6,532 bases of DNA from Candidatus Sigynarchaeota archaeon (GTDB taxonomy: Archaea > Asgardarchaeota > Lokiarchaeia > Sigynarchaeales > Sigynarchaeaceae): the NCBI GenBank assembly GCA_030587525.1, contig JAUQYW010000575.1, positions 1 through 6,532 of the forward strand, read 5' to 3'. Each line of letters opens with the position of its first letter. Position 1 is the stretch's first letter. The translations under genes were made by a program, and so were the position numbers. The notes beneath the pieces were generated by a model. That model had not been told where the DNA came from. It ran no database searches and worked only from the letters and a program-made list of their open reading frames with translations. Below are positions 1-4,716 of the stretch, piece after piece.

Positions 1-435
1 ATGGACACGAACACCGCGACGGGCGCGCTGCCCATCTATTTCAACTTCCCGGGGTTCATGATCGCCACGACCATCGTGTTAATGCTCATGTTTCTCGTGA
101 AATTGCGGCGCGGCATCCTCGTGAAATCTGCTCTCGTGCTTGCCACCTTGCTATTCTTGGCGACCCCGGTCACGTGGCTTGTCATGTACGCCGCCACGCC
201 GTATAGCTGGGTCATCGACCCGTCCTCGGGGTACAATATCTTGTTCGGCACATACACCGGCACTTATTCAGGAACGCAAGCGACCGTGTCCTGGTACTTG
301 AGCGGGGGGTTTTTCGTGCCCATTGTGGCCGGGATCCTGGGGATAAAGGTCTTGGCCTCGTTGGGCGAGTTCGCGGCCGGGATAAACGCGATATTCGAAT
401 ATTCCCAACGCAAAGCTTTGATGTTCCAGCATTAA
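1..435 (+). CDS. Small multi-pass membrane protein, function unknown
   Basis: This 144-residue protein has three hydrophobic stretches at about residues 17-33, 43-64 and 101-122. A short basic loop (LRRG, residues 36-39) separates the first two. A roughly 35-residue polar segment rich in Gly, Thr, Tyr and Ser separates the second and third and is probably exposed outside the cell. The tail after the third segment (from about residue 123) is hydrophilic and ends in MFQH. I recognise no family motif. The ATG is the first base of the window, so upstream signals and a longer N-terminus cannot be assessed, though the start is plausible because the first TM follows a short polar leader. The LRR gene begins 10 bases after its stop, so the two could be co-transcribed. 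Codon use is GC-rich, like the GTPase genes and unlike the A+T-richer 1367-1790 interval. Confidence 0.72.
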   Translation: MDTNTATGALPIYFNFPGFMIATTIVLMLMFLVKLRRGILVKSALVLATLLFLATPVTWLVMYAATPYSWVIDPSSGYNILFGTYTGTYSGTQATVSWYLSGGFFVPIVAGILGIKVLASLGEFAAGINAIFEYSQRKALMFQH

Positions 436-445
436 GTGATGAATC

Positions 446-1366
446 ATGAATGAAAGAGAGAAAGAGGAAGCAAGGACCACAGCAAATCCGGAGCGTATAT
501 TTGAACTGGTGCAGAGATTTGGCCGTGGCGTGCAAGAAGAGGCGCTGAAGAACCCGAACACTCCTGCGCATGTGATCGAGTGGATATACAAAGCAGGGAA
601 TTTTACAACGAAAGATTCGCTGGTTGCGCGGCACCGGAATACCCCCGAGCCGATCTTGAAATCGATAATCGGTACATCCATTCACTTGTCGTTGAGCGAA
701 TCTGGCGATTATTACATGCCGTCATGGGGCGCGTTCAACGCGTTGATCTCGCTCTTGAAGAGGAAGGGCATCGACGTTGAGGGCAAGGTGGAAGATACCC
801 TCGATGATACGAAGACTTGGATTGCGATGAAACAGAAGGAGAACTGCGATGGTGTCGGGTTGCTCATCTCCGAAACCAAACTCATGGCCTCAATTGCCAG
901 TTCGGCAGGGTATTCCATCCCTTATGCAAGCATAATGATGAAACCTTCGACAGGGTTCACCATTAACTCGGATGGGCGTGTTTCCACGGTTTGCTTGAAA
1001 GGGAAATCCATGAGCGAGCTGCCGAAGGATATTTTTCAACTAGAGAAGCTCGAAAATCTTATCATTGTCGAATCGAACCTCCAGGTACTGCCTGACGAAA
1101 TCGGGTCATTGCTAAAGCTCAAGAAACTGATCCTGGATGATAACGATTTACTTGAAATCCCGCGTTCGGTGGGGAAACTAGCCAATCTCAAGGAACTGTC
1201 CGTGCGGGGCAATAAGTTGACGACCATCCCCATAGAGCTTCGAGGCTTGGAATCATTGAAGGTGTTATCCCTTTCTGACAACCCGCTCGGCTCGCTGCCG
1301 CCCGTGATCCAAGCCTGGCTCGGGGAGTTGAAAAAGAATCGGTGTAAAGTCGACATAGAGAAATAA
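446..1366 (+). CDS. Leucine-rich-repeat protein with N-terminal LRV-like repeats
   Basis: A 306-residue cytoplasmic protein (no signal peptide or TM). Residues ~15-75 contain two helical repeats of the leucine-rich-repeat-variant type, recognisable from KNPNTPAHVI (35-44) and RHRNTPEPIL (63-72). Residues ~76-165 form a linker domain I do not recognise. From ~170 a cap precedes about four to five LRRs to ~295: ELPKDIFQLEKL, VLPDEIGSLLKLKKL, EIPRSVGKLANLKEL, TIPIELRGLESLKVL and SLPPVI. The repeats follow the ~23-residue LxxLPxxIGxLxxL pattern common in Asgard and plant-type LRR proteins. The expected role is a protein-binding scaffold; the partner is unknown. The ATG at 446 is supported by GTGAT (436-440), which matches the archaeal anti-SD with 5-nt spacing. 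The short spacing from the upstream membrane-protein gene suggests co-transcription. The stop is followed two bases later by a perfect inverted repeat. Confidence 0.88.
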   Translation: MNEREKEEARTTANPERIFELVQRFGRGVQEEALKNPNTPAHVIEWIYKAGNFTTKDSLVARHRNTPEPILKSIIGTSIHLSLSESGDYYMPSWGAFNALISLLKRKGIDVEGKVEDTLDDTKTWIAMKQKENCDGVGLLISETKLMASIASSAGYSIPYASIMMKPSTGFTINSDGRVSTVCLKGKSMSELPKDIFQLEKLENLIIVESNLQVLPDEIGSLLKLKKLILDDNDLLEIPRSVGKLANLKELSVRGNKLTTIPIELRGLESLKVLSLSDNPLGSLPPVIQAWLGELKKNRCKVDIEK

Positions 1367-1698
1367 AGAATATTTCTGTCAGAAATATTCACAGAGCCTG
1401 TGCGGAACCCAAGGAAGAACAAAAGCAAAAAGAAACCAAGATCGAGAGCCAGATCCCTCTTGATGATACATATGATGTCGTACAGTTCTGCGCGAATTGC
1501 GATTCAATTTGTCAACCACGAAAAAAGAAGAATAAAACGAGTTCAATTTGTGTATCTTGCGGGACAGAACAAAGGGGTCAGAAACTGGAGTCTTATCGGG
1601 TAACCGCAAAAATTGATCATAGTTTAGATAAAACCACTGTGGTTTCAGCGCCGAAAAAGGAAAAGGGAAAGCGCGATCTTCTCCAGACTGACAGTTGA
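1348..1698 (+). pseudogene. TFS/RPB9-type N-terminal zinc-ribbon ORF with no canonical start
   Basis: Frame 1 is free of stops from 1348 (after TAA at 1345-1347) to TGA at 1696-1698, 116 codons, but has no in-frame ATG, GTG or TTG. It encodes a basic/acidic leader and then FCANC (Cys codons at 1489 and 1498) and ICVSCG (Cys codons at 1549 and 1558), giving C-x2-C-x16-C-x2-C with a PRKKKNKT hairpin loop. About 12 residues later comes SYRVTAKIDH, followed by a charged linker. This matches the N-terminal ribbon and linker of archaeal transcript-cleavage factor TFS (RNA polymerase subunit M, related to RPB9/RPA12/TFIIS). The C-terminal ribbon with the catalytic acidic pair is missing and not found in other frames before 1796. 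The frame overlaps the end of the LRR gene by 19 bases. It could be a decayed gene that lost its start, a recoded extension of the LRR gene, or a non-AUG gene. The ribbon call is more certain than the gene status. Confidence 0.6.
1368..1390. repeat. Perfect 10-bp inverted repeat with 3-nt loop
   Basis: GAATATTTCT (1368-1377), then GTC, then AGAAATATTC (1381-1390). The arms are exact reverse complements. It lies two bases after the LRR stop codon. The stem is A+T-rich and no T tract follows, so it is not a typical archaeal terminator. It could be an mRNA 3'-end hairpin, a dyad operator, or the scar of a rearrangement. Confidence 0.8.
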
Positions 1699-1701
1699 TA
1701 G

Positions 1702-1710
1702 ACTTTATAC
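1702..1710 (+). promoter_or_regulatory. Weak TATA-like box upstream of the secreted-protein gene
   Basis: ACTTTATAC lies in the A+T-rich stretch between the zinc-ribbon frame and the ATG at 1797. It is ~90 nt from the start, which would imply a 5' leader of roughly 65 nt, consistent with this gene having an SD sequence. No clear BRE is seen. The rest of 1699-1790 holds no coding signal I can support; it contains an A8 run at 1751-1758. Confidence 0.25.
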
Positions 1711-1790
1711 CCGCATTGGAGATTTAGGGAGAAAATCACGCTTTAACACGAAAAAAAAGGTAATCAACCAGCCTCAACTAACGACCTATT

Positions 1791-1796
1791 GGAGGG
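1791..1796 (+). promoter_or_regulatory. Shine-Dalgarno motif directly abutting the ATG
   Basis: GGAGGG is a strong match to the archaeal anti-SD, but it ends at the base before the ATG at 1797, whereas 5-9 nt is usual. No better in-frame start lies just downstream before the hydrophobic segment. Either the spacing is unusual or translation starts elsewhere. Confidence 0.45.
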
Positions 1797-2225
1797 ATGC
1801 GAACGAACAAGAACGCGATCATCGGCATCTCGATCGGGGCTTCCGCTTGCGTCGCCTTGATCCTGGTTATCATAATCGCCGGGCTACCTAGTGGAGGCAC
1901 GCCCTATCACAATACGCTGCCTCTCACCATCAATGGTGGTGATTGGGATCAAGCCGGGGCGACGCTATACCAGGATGACCGGTGGGTCGTGGATTTTACC
2001 AGCACGACGAGCGTGCAAGCCTACCTCATGACGTGGGATCAGTTCAATTATTTTTACAACTATGGCTCCGTAAGCGGATATCTTGACACGGAACAAGGGA
2101 CGAGCGGACATTTCGACTTCACGCAACCAAGCGTGTGCTCAGGGAGTTCATGTAATGTGGTCATCGTGTTTCGGGCCTCGTCATACGCCGAAGTAACGGT
2201 AGATTCAACGGAATATCACATGTAG
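1797..2225 (+). CDS. Small secreted or membrane-anchored beta-rich protein
   Basis: The 142-residue protein has a basic N-terminus (MRTNKN) and a hydrophobic segment at ~8-30, then a short SGG break. This fits an N-terminal membrane anchor or signal peptide with the rest outside the cell. Residues ~40-142 are rich in Thr, Ser, Tyr, Asp and aromatics, with alternating strands (RWVVDFTSTTSVQAYLMTW, GHFDFTQPS, VVIVFRASS, AEVTV) that look like a single beta-sandwich. Asgard and Thermoplasmata-type archaea encode many small extracellular proteins of this look, but I cannot name the family. CSGSSC at 114-119 could form a local disulfide. The start is supported by hydrophobic-core placement and by GGAGGG next to the ATG, though the spacing is abnormally short. 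The function is unknown. Confidence 0.7.
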   Translation: MRTNKNAIIGISIGASACVALILVIIIAGLPSGGTPYHNTLPLTINGGDWDQAGATLYQDDRWVVDFTSTTSVQAYLMTWDQFNYFYNYGSVSGYLDTEQGTSGHFDFTQPSVCSGSSCNVVIVFRASSYAEVTVDSTEYHM

Positions 2226-2237
2226 AGAAGCTTCTAC
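2222..2237 (+). terminator. Weak hairpin at the 3' end of the secreted-protein gene
   Basis: GTAGAG and CTTCTAC can pair (six pairs including one G-U) around a short AAGC loop, starting inside the stop codon. An A4 run follows but no T tract. It may only be a 3'-end structure. Confidence 0.2.
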
Positions 2238-2265
2238 TACAAAAGGGCACATGAAATGAACCGGG

Positions 2266-2280
2266 GGAAACATTTATATT
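2266..2280 (+). promoter_or_regulatory. BRE/TATA promoter giving a leaderless transcript
   Basis: GGAAAC (2267-2271 region) precedes TTTATATT (2273-2280), a canonical archaeal BRE plus TATA box. The box centre is about 28 nt upstream of the ATG at 2305, where an archaeal transcription start is expected, so the mRNA should be leaderless. No SD is present before this ATG, which agrees. Confidence 0.65.
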
Positions 2281-2304
2281 GGTCCCTTTGGATAGTCCTA
2301 GTTC

Positions 2305-2916
2305 ATGTCGACAACGAATAGCGTGAAGCTTGAACCTTGTTATCAAGGGCACCGGGAAATGCTGGGCATTCCCTTGAATCCTGCTGACGCATCCAACAAT
2401 AACGGCCATTATTTCTCAGGGCCACAATCCCAATATCACTGGGATCTCTATGGGGAATCTCAACTTATCGTTAGAAAGATTAAGAAAGTTGATGTCGACG
2501 AAACTGGGAACAAAGTGTATGCCGATGATGTCGTTTTTCGTGGGAACTCGATCAACCGCAAAGGATGGCGTTATGGTATTCACGACCTTGTCTCGGATCT
2601 CCCTCTATCTGATAGCTCGAGAGTTCCAGTAGAACCTCGACATTGTGAACGCATCGTGGAAATAATAAGGGAGGAAAAACCGGACACGGTGGTTCTATTC
2701 GGGAAAAAGGTGCAGGAAGAATTATTGAACCATCTCCATTTCGGCACAGAATATGGTGTGAATCATGGTGAAATAAACGAGATGATCCCTGGTTGCCCGA
2801 CGCGATTCTTCTTGCTTGCTTTTCCTTCGAGAAAAAATGAAGATTCTTATTCCTTTAGCAGAAAGTTGGAGAAATTCATAAAAATCCGAGAATACTTGGA
2901 TAGAATACATCCCTAA
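2305..2916 (+). CDS. Probable uracil-DNA glycosylase superfamily protein
   Basis: The 203-residue soluble protein resembles the MUG/TDG-like branch of the UDG superfamily, which flips out and excises uracil or mismatched bases to start base-excision repair. Visible signatures are GIPLNPADAS (21-30), close to the family's N-terminal GxNPxxxS-type loop; GHYFSGPQSQYHWDLY (34-49), the family's GHYF.GP..FW-like segment; WRYGIHDLVSDLP (88-100); DTVVLFGKKV (127-136), the beta strand plus Gly-Lys seen before the C-terminal helix; and LLAFPSRKNE (170-179) in the place of the H/L-P-S-xxN substrate loop. A charged helix follows. Motifs are divergent and the catalytic residue cannot be assigned with certainty. 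The start is set by the leaderless promoter at 2266-2280. The gene is visibly A+T-richer than the GTPase genes, which may indicate a different origin. It converges with the minus-strand gene ending at 2923. Confidence 0.6.
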   Translation: MSTTNSVKLEPCYQGHREMLGIPLNPADASNNNGHYFSGPQSQYHWDLYGESQLIVRKIKKVDVDETGNKVYADDVVFRGNSINRKGWRYGIHDLVSDLPLSDSSRVPVEPRHCERIVEIIREEKPDTVVLFGKKVQEELLNHLHFGTEYGVNHGEINEMIPGCPTRFFLLAFPSRKNEDSYSFSRKLEKFIKIREYLDRIHP

Positions 2917-2929
2917 AGTATTTCATACT
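2917..2929. repeat. Short hairpin between convergent gene ends
   Basis: AGTAT (2917-2921), loop TTC and ATACT (2925-2929) form a 5-bp perfect stem between the plus-strand stop at 2916 and the minus-strand stop at 2923-2925. It is short, so a role as a bidirectional 3'-end signal is only a suggestion. Confidence 0.2.
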
Positions 2930-3195
2930 AAAATCGGCACCGTGATCCCCGCGAAGTGCAGTATCACGCGGATGATACCCCCGCCGCCGACGAGCGTGCC
3001 GAGGGCTTCCATTGCCACGCCCATGATGAAGGGTTGCCAGCCAGAGTGCCCGCGAGAACCGAGTAACATTAGACCCCCGATGCTCATGAGCGCGCTTGAT
3101 ATGACGCCGATGCCCTTCATGATCCAGGCGATCGCCGCGTTGAACGCGTCCATGGCAGGCCCCGCCGGGAACGTGTACAAACCAGCCCGCGCCAC
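2923..3195 (-). CDS. Small two-TM membrane protein, minus strand
   Basis: Reading the minus strand down to TGA at 2923-2925 gives a protein with two long hydrophobic stretches: AAIAWIMKGIGVISSALMS and following (about 25 residues), then a polar turn GSRGHSGWQP, then FIMGVAMEALGTLVGGGGII and following. It ends in ITVPILV. The composition (Gly/Ala/Ile/Met-rich TMs with a short Trp-containing loop) is that of a real membrane protein and is not expected from antisense of a WD40 gene. Candidate starts are GTG at 3195, TTG at 3180 or ATG at 3153-3151 (76 residues); I give the longest. The pattern is reminiscent of TrbC/VirB2-like small membrane proteins, but this is weak. The same frame is open upstream as far as the ATG of the broken PTPS gene at 3363, so translation could also read in from there. 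Confidence 0.5.
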   Translation of the reverse strand: MARAGLYTFPAGPAMDAFNAAIAWIMKGIGVISSALMSIGGLMLLGSRGHSGWQPFIMGVAMEALGTLVGGGGIIRVILHFAGITVPILV

Positions 3196-3199
3196 GGCG

Positions 3200-3363
3200 T
3201 TGCACGAAGTCGAGCACCATGCCATCCTTGTTGATGCTGCCCGTGATCTTAACGCAAGCGTGATAATTATGCCCGTGCAAGCCCCGCACTTCGGATGGCC
3301 AGCCAGGAAATGCGCCGACGAGAACTTGCACGCCATGCCATCGAGAATGATCGAAACCGTCAT
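3200..3363 (-). pseudogene. queD: Truncated, frameshifted 6-pyruvoyl-tetrahydropterin synthase / QueD remnant
   Basis: From ATG at 3363 on the minus strand the protein reads MTVSIILDGMACKFSSAH then FLAGHPKC. The continuation RGLHGHNYHACVKITG and INKDGMVLDFVQ is found in the next frame, ending near 3200. Adding one base near 3286 joins them as KC-R-GLHGHNYH. This shows the PTPS/QueD hallmarks: zinc ligands in SSAHF and HGHNY, and the catalytic-type Cys four residues before HGH. QueD makes 6-carboxytetrahydropterin for preQ0, the precursor of archaeosine and queuosine; related archaeal PTPS serve pterin synthesis. Only about 55 residues of a usual ~115-140 remain. Homology stops after DFVQ, where the membrane-protein sequence takes over, so the C-terminal half is lost. 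A promoter-like TTTTTATG element lies about 26 nt upstream of the ATG. The gene is almost certainly non-functional unless the shift is a sequencing error, and even then it is truncated. Confidence 0.75.
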
Positions 3364-3383
3364 GGATCGACCGCAAGACCCGA

Positions 3384-3394
3384 GCATAAAAAGG
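3384..3394. promoter_or_regulatory. TATA-like element, possibly bidirectional
   Basis: GCATAAAAAGG sits between the minus-strand PTPS start (3363) and the plus-strand WD40 start (3442). Read on the minus strand it is CCTTTTTATGC, centred ~26 nt upstream of the PTPS ATG, the exact geometry of a leaderless archaeal promoter. Read on the plus strand it would give a leader of about 28 nt for the WD40 gene. A near-identical GCATAAAAGG occurs at 4648-4657 before the tandem GTPase. Confidence 0.45.
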
Positions 3395-3441
3395 GAAAAA
3401 CCGGATCTGCCGTGCGATGATGCACTGCCGGTCACAGTTAA

Positions 3442-4396
3442 ATGCCCTCGGGCGAAGATAAGCTCATGCCAAGCGGGGATGAAGCGCCGCGCACGCTGGC
3501 GGGGCACTCGTCCGGGGGTGAACTCGGTCGCGTTCTCGCCCGACGGCAGCACGGTTGCCTCGGGGTCGTGGGACAAGACCGTGAAGATGTGGGACGCTCG
3601 CACGGGAAAGGAGCTGCGCACGCTTTTGATGGCCTTCAACGAAATGGGGTGTGTGTGGTCGGTCGCGTTTTCACCCGATGGCAACATGATCGCCTCGGGG
3701 TCGGACGATGGGATCGTGAGGTTGTGGGACGCCTGCACGGGCGAGGCGCTGCGCACGATTGTGGGGCCCGGATGGCACCTGGGTCGGGTTCTGTCGGTCG
3801 CTTTCTCGCCGGACGGCAACACGATCGCGTCGGGCCATGATTTTTTCACTATGAGATATTGGGATGCTCACACTGGCGAGTTACTGCGCACGCTGCCTGG
3901 GAACGGGGGCGCGGTCTGGTCCGTTTGCTTCTCGCCCGAAAATGGTACGGTCGCCTCGGGGTCGGACGATGGGTGTGTGAGGTTGTGGGAGGGTTATGAA
4001 AGAGAATTTCGTCATGTATATAACGAAATGAGACATATGATGTGGGGGCACTTAGGCCGAGTCCGGACTGTCGCGTTTTCGCCTGATGGCTGCACGCTCG
4101 CCTCGGGGGGGCACGATGGAACCGTGAGGTTGTGGGACGCACATTCGGGCAAAGAATTGCGTATAATTGAGGGGAATTGGGTAAATTCAATTGTATTCTT
4201 TCCCGATGGAAATATAATTGTCTCTGGCCATCGAAACGGCACCGTGAGGCTATGGGATACCCGTTCGGGCAGATGTGTTGCCACTTTTTATACAAAGGCT
4301 GGTATCTCATCAGTTGCCGTAACTAGAGATGGTAAGATCGCCGCAGGAGACGAAACTGGCCTCGTTTATATTCTACAAGTTATAAATTACGATTAA
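3442..4396 (+). CDS. Seven-bladed WD40 beta-propeller protein, split by a one-base frameshift
   Basis: Seven WD40 repeats are visible, each of the form VxSVAFSPDGxxxASGSxDGxVRLWDxxTGxxLRTL. After blade 1 (ends KELRTL) come blades beginning VWSVAFSPDG, VLSVAFSPDG, VWSVCFSPEN, VRTVAFSPDG, VNSIVFFPDG and ISSVAVTRDG. WD40 propellers are cytoplasmic binding scaffolds; the partner is unknown. The N-terminus needs repair. The ATG at 3442 (right after an in-frame TAA) and the ATG at 3466 lead to APRTLAGHSSG, the missing D-strand that closes the propeller, but the rest of blade 1 is in the next frame. Deleting one G from the G5 run at 3514-3518 gives HSSG-VNSVAFSPDG and a 317-residue protein. Without repair, ATG 3479 could start a protein lacking that strand. 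The plus frame remains open back to 2942, but that part is antisense of the minus-strand genes and has no WD40 signal. Blades 6-7 are A+T-richer than blades 1-3. Confidence 0.85.
3519..4380 (+). repeat. WD40-blade tandem DNA repeat (~126-nt unit)
   Basis: Several blades remain similar at nucleotide level. GCCTCGGGGTCGGACGATGG occurs identically in blades 2 and 4 (near 3692 and 3952), and GTGAGGTTGTGGGA recurs in blades 2, 4 and 5. Blade 1 shares GTCGCGTTCTCGCCCGACGG-type sequence with blades 2 and 3. This indicates relatively recent blade amplification or gene conversion; blades 6 and 7 have diverged more. Confidence 0.65.
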
Positions 4397-4406
4397 CTTC
4401 TTTTTT
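4397..4406 (+). terminator. Oligo-T terminator candidate after the WD40 gene
   Basis: CTTCTTTTTT follows the WD40 stop codon directly and ends in T6 at 4401-4406. Archaeal RNA polymerase terminates at oligo-T tracts without needing a hairpin. Confidence 0.45.
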
Positions 4407-4716
4407 GGGGATTGAGCAAGTGCCCGGAATTTCTGAAGATGATGCGATCAGCGCCCGGCTCGCCCGGCTCCGCGCCCGCTCCAAAATGCCCGGCCTCGGT
4501 GATGTACGGAAGGATGTATTTTGTCAATGCCAGCACCAGTGGAATCGGCCATCGGGAACGTAAATTCCCGCCCTGGATCAATCCCTGGCGATCGTCCCTT
4601 CGTGACCCAGCATCGTGCCCCGGGCTTTTGCCTTGTTAAGGGCGAGCGCATAAAAGGTCGGGTTTGCATGAAAACAACGGAGTCAGAATCATCGGTCTAG
4701 AGGCGACCATCCACCC
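4405..4716. other. Unresolved GC-rich interval with competing short frames
   Basis: No gene can be supported firmly here. Three short frames look protein-like. Plus-strand 4405-4563 (TTG start) gives ISEDDAISARLARLRARSK and then FCQCQHQW, a helix plus a possible half zinc-binding site. Plus-strand 4527-4700 (ATG, 57 residues) contains RPFVTQHRAPGFCLVKGERI. Minus-strand from 4581 (TTG) down to 4393 contains LALTKYILPYITEAG. They overlap and cannot all be real. Given the broken genes on both sides, this could be remnant coding sequence whose frame has been lost, or a small gene without recognisable relatives. Confidence 0.3.
4648..4657 (+). promoter_or_regulatory. TATA-like box before the tandem GTPase gene
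   Basis: GCATAAAAGG lies ~65 nt upstream of ATG 4717, predicting a leader of about 35-40 nt. It matches the element at 3384-3394 almost exactly. No convincing SD precedes ATG 4717. Confidence 0.4.

Noticed and set aside
1400..1603. GTG-started 67-residue frame rich in Lys and Arg
   Set aside because: It overlaps the zinc-ribbon frame, which has the clear cysteine pattern; this one shows no motif.
2942..3441. Plus-strand open frame continuous with the WD40 repeats, apparently giving a 484-residue protein
   Set aside because: Its first ~180 residues have no WD40 or other motif, are Pro/Met/Ala-rich, and lie opposite PTPS and membrane-protein coding sequence. The open frame is a by-product of the antisense genes and GC-rich codons.
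3521..3840. Continuation of the frame from ATG 3442 past the G5 run
   Set aside because: After 3518 this frame yields Arg/Gly/Val-rich sequence out of register with the WD40 motifs; only the part before the G run is real.
3364..3849. Minus-strand open frame upstream of the PTPS start
   Set aside because: It is antisense of the WD40 blades and shows repeated LPSGENAT-type antisense patterns; the real minus-strand coding begins at 3363.
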